A stretch of DNA of 64,000 nt from Auricularia sp. M13. Lineage: Eukaryota > Basidiomycota > Agaricomycetes > Auriculariales > Auriculariaceae. Below the pieces are notes generated by a model. That model saw only the letters and a list, made by a program, of their open reading frames with translations, was not told the DNA's origin and did no database searches. The stretch spans positions 3,844,001 through 3,908,000 of the forward strand of contig CM073197.1 of the NCBI GenBank assembly GCA_037042915.1. The letters are read 5' to 3'. The number at the start of each line of letters is the position of its first letter. The stretch's first letter is position 1. Shown here in pieces: positions 35,353-46,770 of the stretch. Both the position numbers and the translations under genes were made by a program.

Positions 35353-37624
35353 ATGGATGAATTCGGTCCAAACCTCGAAGCGTACTATAGGCGCGCCCTG
35401 AAAATGGACGATGATCACGCACTGGCGGCCGTAGCGACCGTATGGAGCCGTATTTGCGTCGATATGCGCCTACGCGTCGAGACTTTGGAGGACTGTACGC
35501 CTTTTCCCCTGCTTTTCTGCGGATTATTTGATGCTAACCGACGCCGTCCAAAGTCGCCCCACCCAAGGTACTCTGCTCGTTAATTCAACCTCACAGATGC
35601 ACGATGTGCATTGTAGCAGGCCTGAGGCTCATTGACGTCGTCGTTTCTTCCCCCGTCAAAGAGCAGTTCGATAGGAATCTGCGCGAGGTTCTTCCGGCCG
35701 TTCTGAAGACCCTGTCCTGCGTCGGCTCTCATAATCTCGTCTCGGAACTCGCGATGCGTATCTTCGAGCACTTTTCTGCCTATGTCACCATCGTCTTAAA
35801 GGACCCCGCGATTCAGCAGCGCTTCGTTCTCGACATCGTGTCGCGGATGCCTACTCTACCCCTTACATTGCTCAAGCGGGCCATGCGTGCAGTTTGCTTC
35901 TCTGTCACTGCTGCTCAGAAACACCCTGGGTACGAGCAACTTGACCCCGCGATAATCAACTTTTTCGTCGGGCTGTTACGGGCAGGCTACCCACGAGCAC
36001 GCCGCTTTGCCGTTCGCTGGCTTGGGCAGATTGCGGATAACATCGCTGGGCCTCAGAAGGCCGTTTGGGAGCCTGCTCGAATCTGCACGACCACTCCCGA
36101 CACCTATAAATCGCTGCCTCGTCTCGTCTTTAAGGCGATGGGAGACCTTGGTGTCAAGCTTACCGATACCTACCGTCTTCGAGAGTCCATGATTGGCTTC
36201 AACACGGCACTTTATGAATTCACCGTCGACAAAGATCTCGTGACTCTGGGCTTCCGCATCTTTGGGCTCCTGCAGGTCGATCCCGACTGCGTCTGGTTCG
36301 ACAAGTCTGCGACTGATCTGTGCCCTGGTATTGGAAACTGCTCTCCACGTCGGTACGGCGTACCATGTGACGTATGGGCCGATATACTTGTACATTGCGC
36401 GTCCGCCATACGCCATAGCCGTCGTCGTCGCACCGATCTCCTCGCATCTGTGTCAACAGCGCGCACCCCGGGGCTACCGCCTTTGACGCACGAAAATGTT
36501 GCCGACGTCCTTCTCATCCGCCACACCTTCTCCACTGGGGACCTTGATAGGCGCTTCCAGCTCTGCGACATCATGGTCCAAAGAGACTCCTGCTTTGAGA
36601 TATATCTCGCATACGCCATGACCTCGTTCGGCCAGCCGAAGGCAGCCCATATGGGCATGGAAATGCTTGGCCTGACTTCGTCCAAGAAGCAGCCGATTTT
36701 CCAGCGCGCACTCGCCAACTACTGCAACAGACTCTTCATGCGCATCTTTTCCCACATCTGCCGTGAGGAGGGATCTGACCAGGAGATCTACGGCGACGAG
36801 GGCGACTGGGTCGAAGTCTGCGAAACCGTTCGAGACGCACGCATGCTCTGCGACGCGTATCTGAAGGCCGCACCACCTGACGCCCGAGATCGCGCCGACA
36901 TAACCGAGATTGCTATTATTTTGGAGCTTTTTATGGCTGGACCAAGCATGACTAGCCTTGACGAGATCGAAGTATGTTTGTCGCCGTGCTCTGAGATTCG
37001 CTGCTGACGGTAAATAGGAATCGCTGCACGCCTGGCGTCTCGCGGTCGAGACGAACCAGATTCTCTGGGGCGGTGCGTTCAGGGAAAACACCACAGGTAC
37101 AGTGCTGGTGTTGAAGCCACACCCTTCTCAAACTGAACGTCGAATCAGGCATGATAGACCTAATCTTGAAGCACTCCTTCGAGTCCGGCAGTGAATGGCG
37201 CCAGGCCTTGAGGCGTATCGTGACTACCGGGTACAAAGCACGAGACGACTTCGAAGACTCATACGATCCACCTCTCCGAACTGAACCGTCTGAGCTTGAG
37301 GCTCTGGAATGGCGCAATCGCATATTCGCTCCAACTGGGGAGGAGGCGCGCTTCGACTGGAGGGACGTACCGGCCAAAGTATTCGAGGCGTTCGTTCACC
37401 CCACCCTTCGTTATAAGACGTTACACCATTGCGGCGCCTGCAAGACGCCCACAGTGCTTCTTCTGCGATGTGGTCGGTGCCGGACTACGAGATACTGCGA
37501 CAAAGATTGGTACGCAGTCATTCCTTCTCAATCCCTCACGTGTCCAATAGGCTGACATCGGGGTAGCCAAAGGCGACACTGGCCAGAGCATAAACTCACA
37601 TGCGGACTACCGCTACATTCGTAG
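35353..37624 (+). CDS. MYND-type zinc finger protein
   Basis: Exons 35353-35494, 35554-36971, 37018-37096, 37149-37509 and 37567-37624 total 2058 nt (685 residues) in frame. The bulk is helical and armadillo/HEAT-like in look (NLREVLPAVLKTLSCV, RFVLDIVSRMPTLPLTLLKR, GLLRAGYPRARRFAVRWLG). The C-terminus is a complete MYND finger: CGACKTPTVLLLRCGRCRTT, then YCDKDW-CQRRHWPEH and KLTCG. Such large MYND proteins are numerous in agaricomycetes; MYND fingers usually bind proline-rich peptides. A possible extra upstream exon with ATG at 35172 could not be joined in frame, so the first ATG of the open exon was chosen. An intron inside 36310-36420 is possible but not required. Confidence 0.82.
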
Positions 37625-37674
37625 ATCTAATTTCATACAATGCGGGTATTTCAAACGCCGAATCTAAATGCTCA

Positions 37675-38974
37675 CTACGCCTTCGCCTTGAACAACCCTT
37701 TGTCCGACATGCCCTCCAGGGTGTCGACGATGGTCGTCGACAGGTTCCGGAACTTCCAGCCAAAGGTGTCCTCGTCTGTGGCATGCGTCGCGAAGTTCTT
37801 TCGCGCTTCATCGGTCACAATTCCAGGGATGCCGCGCGGCACTTCGAACGGTAAGCGTGGTCGCCGAGTTGCTAGGGCCGACCAATATGCATCATCTGGG
37901 ATACCCTCGTCAGGCTAAATACTTTTGGCGCGGGAGGACAGCCTCACAAATGTCCTGCCAGGTCGGGTTGGTAGGCCGCGAGACGACCAGCCGCTTGCTG
38001 CCGAGATCCTCGCGCTCATGGGCGTCCACATGGGCTCGAGCGACGTCCCTGACGTCGACAAACCAGCCCGAGACTTCCTTCAGTTGTGCTTCCGGGACCT
38101 CTTTGACGAAGCAGTCGTAGATACGCCGGAGAGAGATGTTGAGTTGCTCCGGGGACTTGACCTGAGATAGCAAATGAGATGCATGAAACTAAAGCCGCAG
38201 GGAAGTGTGTAACGCAACGCACGTCTTGTATCGGAGGTCCGTATACCCAGGACGGCAGAATGTGCGTGATGTCGAACCGGACGACGTCTTTGTTCTCGTC
38301 CATCCATTTCAGCGCTCCGCGCTCGGCGAGCACCTTCGACGCCATGTACTTGTCAATTCCGCTTGCGGCGCGTCCTTTCGAGTTGACTTGCTCGACGGCG
38401 TGTGTGCACCAATCTTTGCTGGAATATTCATACGGTCCGTTGTGCGGTTGCAACATGGTAGCGTTGGAGCTAGTAATGACAATGCGCATGATGTTCGATC
38501 TGTGAGACTGGGAGTTAAATGCCAGCGATGAAACAGGGAAATAAGTACTTGCCCGAAGTGAGAGGCACTCTTCAAAAGGTTAGTTGTGCCGGTGACAGCA
38601 GGCCCGATGAGGTCGTCGGGGTTGACGTTCCCCGTTGGGTGGCAGCATGGAGAGGCCACATGCGCAATGCCGTCGACGTTTTTGACGGCGGCGTCGAATG
38701 CGCCGAAGGCTTCGATGTCCTGGATGACGACGTATGTGAACTTGCCAGGAAAGTCCTCCTCAAACATTTTGACGAGGTAGTCGCCCTTGGAGGCGCTGCG
38801 CACGCTCCCGAGCACACTGTAGCCACGTCGAAGATATTCTTTGGCGACATGCGCGCCGATGAAGCCCGAGGCACCTAATACGGAAGACGTTTAGGTCAGC
38901 GTGCAATACTTTCTGACATAGCTGGAGTGCTTGCCAGTTACGAGGATTCTTGCAGGGGGAGAGATACTAGGCAT
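37675..38974 (-). CDS. NAD(P)-dependent SDR/dihydroflavonol-reductase-like enzyme, one-base frameshift
   Basis: Extended short-chain reductase resembling cinnamyl/dihydroflavonol or Gre2-type carbonyl reductases. Exons 38974-38935, 38874-38553, 38499-38223 and 38161-37675. The Rossmann motif VTGASGFIGAHVAKEYL is assembled across the first intron; VASPCC, ITSSNATM, catalytic YMASK (YxxxK), WVYGPP and WFVDVRDVARAHV follow. Introns 1 and 3' side of exon 2 both have GC donors (gcaagc at 38934, gcaagt at 38552, minus strand). The last exon is one base too long: at about 37912 the frame breaks between PRQKYLA and DEGIPDDAYW, so the reading frame as given stops early. Removing one base gives a continuous C-terminus to KGLFKAKA. 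Either a recent pseudogene or a sequencing error. Confidence 0.87.
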
Positions 38975-40682
38975 TGCGCCGCGGAGGTAGTGGATGAGGA
39001 TGAGCAAGGATGGGGAGATCACGGATAGCGAACTTGGGTAATTTGCATGGCTATATGGTTCGACACGGTCATCGGCCCGTGGGCGCGCCACGAGGGCGGC
39101 TGGAAGATACTCGAGCCCGTAGGCATGCAATGCTACGACGCAGTACCCGGAATCTAAGGGGTTAAGCACTCCAGAGATTGGGTTGGCGTTCCCAAAATGG
39201 CATGCCCAGCGCACGCGAGCACATGCGTCAGAGGCCTGGCAGTGCACGGGACTCTCGGTGAACAGGGGAAGATGCACACCTCCGCCAATGGGGACCACGA
39301 CGGACATCAAGCTGGAGAAGCGTACGTACGATGCACGACGCGAGGTACACCTGATTATGCACGCAGGCTTCTGCCGGCATCCGAGCGCCAGTTGGCAGTA
39401 CGTCTTTCGACTTGATTCTTGAAGTGTGCGAGCATTCCAACGACACTGCAAAGGAGATGCCGTCTGGTCCTATGATTCGAAAGCGGTCTTCTATTGCGAT
39501 ATGGCAGTCGTGCGTAAATGCCGGGCGTCGAACGATGCACTCTTGATCCCATTGCGCTGCCTGCCTGCACGTCATGCATCCGGAATTTACATCGTTTGGA
39601 TCGGCAAAGAAGCCAGAACCCCTGGCGAGGAGGGACCTCTCGACGGTCGAGAGCCAGTCGTCGAATGTTCTTGTTGCGAAGAATCCTAAATACCACACAG
39701 GAGCGTGGGGGTCAAGGTATGATAGTGATAGTCCGGGGATACAGATAAAGGTGATGACGGGAAGGGAACGAATCGTCCGGACGTGAGGAGGCATTATCGG
39801 AGTGCGGGGCTGCAGGAAGCATGTGTAAGACTATAGTATCCGGGCGCGAAGAAAAAGCTGCAGGAGGCACACTTGAGCTGCAGGGCTAGGGGGTGGAAAG
39901 GACATACGTTCTGCCGCGGCCTATGTGAGGAATTTGTCTGATACGGAGCAAGACGAGGAGCCGCAATCGGTTTGCTTGACCCAGCGTATCGACCCGTCGG
40001 TATTTTGTTGGGCAATATACTCGCACTCGGAGCGTGGGACTTCAACCAAATCGTCGCACGCGCCCGCGTAATGGCGCGCTGCCGACTGTGAAGCGCGCAC
40101 GGACATGGTGTCTGTCAAATTTTGCTCAGCAGAGTGACGCAAGCGACAGCCACAGAACCACATACCAACGGATGAGTGGGAGCAAGCAAAGAACTAGGCG
40201 CAAAGGCGGGTATTGAAGAGTTAATATAGGGGAATAAAGGGCGTTGACTGCGACTGGAACGAGCAAAGTGACGGGACCTCGGAGACATCCGGGATAATAC
40301 TGTGCCCATACGGCACTGCTTTTTGACGGATCATGGCAGTTGCATGGCAGTGATCTGCAGGCCATACCTCCACGGTTCCCCAAAGAACAATGCTGACTCA
40401 GAGGAAGGATGAAGAGCACAACGCGACAATCGGACACACTGGGAAACCAGCTTCAAGGATATAAATTAGGTAAAAAATAATAGCAGTTTCTCACGCTTTG
40501 GCGTAAATGCTCAGCTTCTGCACACACAGCCGTTTCGTAAGGGCACTCGTTACCGAGTTGAAACCTATGCGTGACAAAGGCGGCAGGGTGATGACTCATC
40601 GTTTATCAGCAACCGCAAGCGCAGGCCCTGACTAGTTGGCGATTACACAAACCGACCATATCGCACATGTCAGACTGCAAGA
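38975..40682. other. Intergenic with weak candidate frames
   Basis: A minus-strand frame at 39228-39794 starts MPPHVRTIRSLPVITFICIP and has a hydrophobic leader, and another at 39921-40163 contains a Cys-rich end (CGSSSCSVSD). Neither has recognisable homology or a resolvable gene structure, so I do not call them as genes. Confidence 0.3.
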
Positions 40683-41307
40683 CTAAGCAGGCCAAATGAA
40701 CCCAATGACCGCCTCCCAGGTGTACCCAAAGCCGTCTGGGCCAATGGCGCGAATCAACTCGGTTACGTCTCCAGTGTAGAAATGGTCGATGCCGTCGGGC
40801 GGCGGCGCCGCAGCCTTGTAGGTCCGCGAGAAAGGCAGCGTGCCGCACTGCGGCTGCAGGAGAAGGTATCCCGCGATGCCCTCGTCGACCCAGGTGCCGG
40901 CATCGGGCCCATCGAGATAATTTGCGCGCTCGATGGCGCTGATGGTGTAGAGGTGGTCCACGGCGACAGTGTTGAAGAGGCGGTAGAGCGGCGCGGTGCC
41001 GCTGATGTTCGTGCTAAGGATGCGCCCCGCGATGCCCTCGAGCTTGTACGACGGCGCGGTGACGATCTCAGTGATGTCCGTCGTGTAGAAGTGGTCTTCT
41101 TTGATTGGGTCGAAGGCGCGGTAGAGCGCCACGGGGGAGAACGCTGCGCACGGGTCGGGCAGGCAGGCTGCGCTCGTTGGCTGTGGGTTCTGCAGGTGGG
41201 AATCTCTCCGGAGTGCGCGACATATGACGATGGAAGCGCACCTTCTTGCCGACAGTGCCAGCCAAAGCTTGGAGGGCGAATAGCGCGAGGACGAAGGCGC
41301 GAGACAT
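40683..41307 (-). CDS. Secreted three-module DUF5648-type repeat protein, copy A
   Basis: Exons 41307-41242 and 41189-40683 total 573 nt, 190 residues. Exon 1 encodes just a signal peptide (MSRAFVLALFALQALAGTVG). Exon 2 has three modules: ALYRAF...DHFYTTDITE, PLYRLFN...VDHLYTISAIE, and a last one with DHFYTGDVTE, ending GYTWEAVIGFIWPA. Repeats of this type (Pfam DUF5648) have no established function. This copy is the most diverged of the group, lies outside the inverted duplication, and faces the same way as the left-arm copies. Confidence 0.85.
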
Positions 41308-42155
41308 TGAAAGGCAAGTGAGAGGCAGGATGGACGACGCTGCGGTCTGCCTTTTCCTGGCTGGTCTCAGCTGCGTTTTATGGCTCATCGAGCTCAGCAT
41401 CCGAGTGCGGGGAAAGCATCCCACTGGTGCGGGGGAGACCAGCCGGTGCCAAGGCTTGGACTGACATCCGATGCATTGGCAAGGCCGCTGAGTTCCTCGT
41501 CGCCAGATCTCAGGACGAGTTCTGCCATGCAACGTGCGTGGTGCCGGGAATGCATAGCAGGTAATCTGCGCTGAATTCATGGCGAAATGGGACAGTGGGA
41601 TCCGCCCAGCAAAAGCTTCCATAAGGGGCTGGAGCAGACATTCCGACGATCATTGCGACGTAATGCGAAGTGCGCCCACTTGTGCCCCCAGAGAGCAGCT
41701 GATGCCCTCTGAATATGCGGCGGTAGTTCCAGACACTGGTAGACGATCGTAAGACCCAATTTTCTACATCAATCGTGAACTTCATGCCGGCAGAGACACA
41801 GTCAGGGAGATGGACTCGGAATGCAGGCTTCGTCGATGGTGGCCAACGTGTTACAACGGCGCTGCATCTATTCGATGCCAGAATAGCGAGGCAAGTATGG
41901 TACTGTGTGAGCAGCACGTGCTTCGCTCTTTCAGCCTTGCCTCAAGCTCGATGCATCAGTTCGTCTGGTCCTCCAGGACAGAAACTCGCGAGTGAGGAAT
42001 CGAGGTATCCGAGGACATAGATAACAGTAACATCGCATGCAATACAGCAAAGACAGGACAACTAGCACCGTGCATGAGGGCATCGCACGCAAGAGAGAGC
42101 GCGGGAGATAAGCGAGAGAGCTGCAGGCGGGTCGAGCAGCGGCTCGGCAGAGGTA
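41308..42155. other. Intergenic left of the inverted duplication
   Basis: Promoter of copy A, then no recognisable gene; short frames only. Confidence 0.4.
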
Positions 42156-43790
42156 GATGGCAGCAGGATTCAATCGCCACGTGACGTGTCGCGCGTCGGG
42201 CACGGCAGACAGGTACAACGAGCGTCACGGTCGAGGTCAAGTCCGACCGAGCGGAGCTCGAACTAACTGGTCGTAGAACAACAGCACCTTGAACCGGCGC
42301 TTTCTTGAAGGATCTTGCCGTCAAGACGTAGAAATTGCGCAGTATCAAGCTCGCATATCACATTCACGGAACAGGAGGTACAAGAGGAGACTGACAGAAC
42401 ACGTGCAGTTTGACGAAAGGAACTGTAAGTAACGCTGCCCGTGGACCCGTGACAAACGCGTAGTTCGAGTTTCACCATCCCTATGCATGCATCCTACAGC
42501 CTCGCAGCCTGTGCTTAAGCATTCGGCCAGATGTATCCGAGGACGGACTCGAACGAATAGCCGAACTGGGTGACAGCATTGGCCATCTCACCGGCGTCCG
42601 TCGTATAGAAGTGGTCGAAATGGGCGGCCTGGAAGGTCCTATAGAACGGGATGGTGCCGCACGCGGGCTGCGCGAGGATGTACGCCGCGACGCCCTCGTC
42701 GCTCCACCCACCGCCCTGGAGGACCGAGGCGCGCTCGGCGGCCGAGACGGTGTAGAAATGATCTTCGACGGTAGGGTTCCAGAGACGGTAAAGCGGGACG
42801 GCGCCCGTCGAGTTGGTCGCGAGCACGCGCCCGGCGTCGCCCTCGCGCGCCCAGCCGATCGTCCCGGCGTTGTTGACCTCGCTCAGGCTCCTGGTATAGA
42901 AATGGTCCACGGCCTGCGCGTTGTACGCGCGGTAGAGCGGGACGGGGGCGTAGGCGTCGCAGGCGCACTGATCGGTGGCCTGCGGGTCGCACAGTCAGGA
43001 CTCAGCGGCATCATCCGGTTCCTGCACTTCTGCGGACGTACCTTGGTGACAACTGCGGGCCCAGCAAGCGCAGCGGGCACAACTGCGAGGACAGCGAATG
43101 CGATGAGAGCGCGGAACATTGCTTGAGCTGAGGACTGGATAGACTGGACGATTGGGTTCGGTCTGAGGACAAGTCGGTTGCCCTTTCCTGCTATTTATCC
43201 TCCCCAGACTCGCTCTCTGGGACGGAATCTCTCTTACGCGCTAGCATACATCCTGTGTCCCTGAACCTTGGGTGGCCGCAAGCTCCGAACCTGAAGTCTT
43301 TGCGGTGGCCGTGGGCCCCGAAGGTCCTCTGACTGCTGAGAATAAACCCTGAGCGCCAGTAGGAACGCACATCGCAGATCGATGTGATCCTCGTTATCCA
43401 TTCCAGTCGACCAGTCGACATTCTGCTAACGCCCCGGATTCTCGCAGTTTAACCGCTACTAGTATTAGACGCGCGGCTGTAGCCTGGTCATGCAGCTTCA
43501 GGTAGCGTCAGGTCCATGCAGCATTGACAGTCCATTGATCAACCAGACGAATGCGCCACCTGCTACACGTGGCTGGTGAAAGTTGTAAATAAACAGGGCG
43601 TTGCATCGGCGAGTATAAAATCGATTGTGAAAGCACTTGATCGCAGAGCGCGTTCCCGGAGCAGGGTGGAGCTGCAGACGTCGAAAGAACGACCGAACCA
43701 CGTGCAGACGCGCACGCATTTGACTGGCAGTGCCAAATACAGCAAGGAGAGTCAATTGAGCCCTCATTGGCAGAAGGTGGAAAGGACGGG
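42156..43790 (+). repeat. Left arm of a large inverted duplication, near-identical part
   Basis: Matches 51550-53187 in reverse complement with few differences; matched positions sum to about 95,342 throughout. Contains secreted repeat protein copy B and its promoter. Similarity stops abruptly at 42156 on the outside. Inward from 43790 it continues to about 44,850 at visibly lower identity. Confidence 0.92.
42515..43119 (-). CDS. Secreted three-module DUF5648-type repeat protein, copy B (left arm)
   Basis: Start MFRALIAFAVLAVVPAALAG (signal peptide); the intron falls right after the leader (VVTK|ATDQCACD), then three modules: PLYRAYNAQAVDHFYTRSL, PLYRLWNPTVEDHFYTVSA and PFYRTFQAAHFDHFYTTDA, ending SFESVLGYIWPNA. 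Nearly identical to copy E at 52224-52825: only about three differences in the 131-residue repeat part, and a 3-bp indel in the intron. A TATA-like GATAAATAG lies about 75 bp upstream. Confidence 0.9.
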
Positions 43791-44243
43791 CAAACGGGGG
43801 ATGAGGACTCCGCAAGCACGAGAAACCACGGCGAAGAAGGCGAGCGCCAAGTAGCAGACATCTTTCGCTGTGGGACTGTAAGAAAATCGGGGTCTGACAC
43901 CGCCCACGGTGCTCCAAAGCCAGAGCGTGGAATACGCAAGTCACTGGAGGGCGAGATGGAGCGTTAGAGTTCAACGGGACGAATCGAGCGGAGCTCAGAT
44001 TTATTGCACGCAGAACAACAGCATCCTGAACACGCGCTTCCTTGCGCAGAAAGCAGAGAATGTGAAGGGACAAAGTCAGGTATGGCATTTAAGGAGTTTT
44101 GAGGGAAGGAGAAGGTCACAAAATGGTACAGGACGGCATGGGCACCGCAGATCGCGTTGCTCAGAGTTGGACGCCTCGCAGACTTGGAGGTCACCACCCC
44201 TATACATACAGTATGCGACTTCATCACTGCTTGCAATCCACGC

Positions 44244-44839
44244 TCAAGCATCCGGCCAGATGTACCCAATGACGACTTCGAACGAATATCCAAGCTGCGT
44301 GATCGCATTGACCATCTCGCCCGCATCCGTCGTATAAAAGTGGTCGAAGCCGGCGGCCTGGAAGAGCCTGTAGAGCGGGACGGTGCCGCACGCGGGCTGC
44401 GCGAGGATGTACGCCGCGACGCCCTCGTCGGCCCACCCGCCGGCCTGGAGCACCGACGCGCGCTCGGCGGGCAGCACGGTGTACAGGTGGTCCACGATGC
44501 TCGGGTTGAAGAGGCGGTAGAGCGGGACGGCGCCCGTCGCGTTGGCCGCGAGCACGCGCCCGGCGTTCCCCTCGCGCGCCCAGCCGATCGAGCCGGCGGC
44601 GGTGATGTCGCTCAGGCTCGTGCTGTAGAAGTGGTCGACGGATTGCGCGTTGAAGGCGCGGTAGAGCGGGATGGGGGAGTAGTAGTCGCACTCGCATTGA
44701 GAGTGGGTCTGCGAGTGCGTCAGTATGGCCTCCGAGTGAGTCTGTACCATCCCCGTACCCTGGAAGCAACTGAGTTCCCGGCCAGTGCAGCTGGCAGGAA
44801 GGCGAGGACGGCCAGGGCAGAGACGAGAGTGCGGAGCAT
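44244..44839 (-). CDS. Secreted three-module DUF5648-type repeat protein, copy C (left arm, inner)
   Basis: Start MLRTLVSALAVLAFLPAALA (signal peptide), an intron after GNS, then THSQCECDYYSP and modules PLYRAFNAQSVDHFYSTSL, PLYRLFNPSIVDHLYTVLP and PLYRLFQAAGFDHFYTTDA, ending SFEVVIGYIWPDA. Its inverted partner is copy D at 50517-51122. The C/D pair is clearly more diverged than the B/E pair although both lie in the same inverted duplication. Confidence 0.88.
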
Positions 44840-44849
44840 TGCTGGTGCA

Positions 44850-46770
44850 CTTGAAGCTTGGGCACACACTGGTAGGACGGACTCTTGACTTGGTGTCAAT
44901 TTCGTCTGACTTTCATGCCAGTGGCTACCAACGTCCAGTATTTATACCTCGCAGAATCTCAGCTAGCTCTTCAACACACGAGAAGCGACCATTCCAAAAA
45001 GAGCGGAGCATCTGATGCGCCCGACCAGAAGACCTTCTGAATGCCTGAATGCATCGCCGCGCACTCCGGAGGCCTCGAGACCGCTCTGATACTCATCATC
45101 CCGTGGCTTCTAACGCCCCAGCCCCGACGCACCGCTGCGGTCCCATCTCACCTGCAGGACTACACAACCCGGAAGCGGGCCCACTAGGCTCGCAAAACTC
45201 TAGTGGCGGAGGAGTCTATTCAATGATGGAGCCGGGAGTCCGACGTCGTCGGGCTCCGAGTCGTTTGCAGTGAAATGAAGTCTTTTCTCTTTCGCGTCAA
45301 TCGCGGCGGGGAGAGTTTATCACCGTAACTTCGAGCTCTAGAAGGCCGCACGATCCTAATGGGAGTGGGGCAGAAATACTGTACCGGCGGCGCCGCCCAG
45401 GCCGTTTCTTCGACAATAAGAAAACGCAAACAAGAACGGAAAAGTGAGAGCTCGAGACGTGTATTGCTGCTGCTGCTGTCGGACATGCATCAAACTAGTA
45501 GGGAGACTGCAATTAAGCGGAGCGTCTCGGTCCGAGCTGGAGAGCAGGGCACCAGAAGAATAGCCTGAGCCGGGATCTTCGAAATCGCAGTCAGCATACT
45601 GTAGTCCTGCCAGTACAAGTGGGAGAATCGTCGTAGCCATGGCGTAACTCTCCCGGCGCCGAGACCGTCAAATACTGTACTGTAGCGTGAATCTCGAGAC
45701 CGTCAAATACTGTACTCATGTAGTAGCGTGAATCTCGAGACCGTCAAAGAGTGTACTGTAGCGTGAATCTCTACTGAGAGACCGTCAAAGAGTGTAGCGT
45801 GAGTCATGATCAAAGGCGGGAACGACGCGGAGGTCCCACCGTGGCCGTTAATCCAGAGTGCAGCATACTGTACATGTACTGCAGCTGGCGGCCCGGGGAC
45901 TCTGCCAGTGGAATGGCGAGAAGCGTAGGTAGGTATTTGCTGCATCAGGATCCGAATCTCAGAAGACTGAAGGACTGGGACGGTACGCGAAGTCGCCTCC
46001 TGTATTAGGTATGGATCCACGACTCGGACTCCAGTGTCGGAGATATATACTTGGATGCGGGAGATTTCTTTCGCATAAATGGGGCGTCTCGGTTGGAGAG
46101 AGCACAAGCAGGCAGGGCACCAGAAGCCCTGACCGTCGAACAGCCAATCACAGTCGACAGTGCGGGGAAGCTCAGAGCGGCATGACATCAGCGTCAGACC
46201 CTGACAGTATGCAGGAGCAGGTCAGCTGGGGGACGCATCGCACAGCTCTAGAATGTTCCACTGCAGGTGCGCGGTTCATGATTGAGTGTTGGTGTGGTGA
46301 CTGTGGTGTAAGTTCGGGAAGCATTTGAGTTCGCGGGGTCAAATGTAGGTACGATCGAGACCGTGTGTCATGCATATGCAGCTGCCGGGCCCGGGGGAGA
46401 AACGGGAGAGGATTGCCCCGACGGACGGGCGGAACATGCCAGACATGCGTGCGGCAGCGAGAATTCGAAGACATGACGAGGGCGAGGGCGAGGGGGGCCG
46501 AGGAAACAACGCGGGGGCAATTGGATTATGTACCCATTGTGCCTGGAAGGGAAGGGAGGGGGGTGCCGGAGGAGCATCGGGGCGGTCGGAGTCGCGGTGT
46601 CACTCAGGGCAGGCTCCACATCGACAACTAAGGCGAAGGCTGGCTGTATGCGTACCAGAGAGGGTGCATGTATGCGGGCGTGGTGGGGGAACGCTCGGAC
46701 CCGGACCGATTCAACAAACGCACGGAAGCCGCCGAGACCGCGCCCCTCCTCCTTCCCTCTCCTCCTCTCG
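44850..46770. other. Loop of the inverted duplication, left part: repeats, no gene recognised
   Basis: Contains the tandem repeat at 45661-45802. Several open frames are GC-driven or short. A C/T-rich stretch just before 46771 probably belongs to the promoter of the next gene. Confidence 0.4.
45661..45802. repeat. Tandem repeat of about 35-41 bp, four copies
   Basis: Units begin GAGACCGTCAAA and end GTAGCGTGAATCTC: 45661-45695, 45696-45736 (6-bp insertion), 45737-45771, and a partial unit to 45802. Confidence 0.93.
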
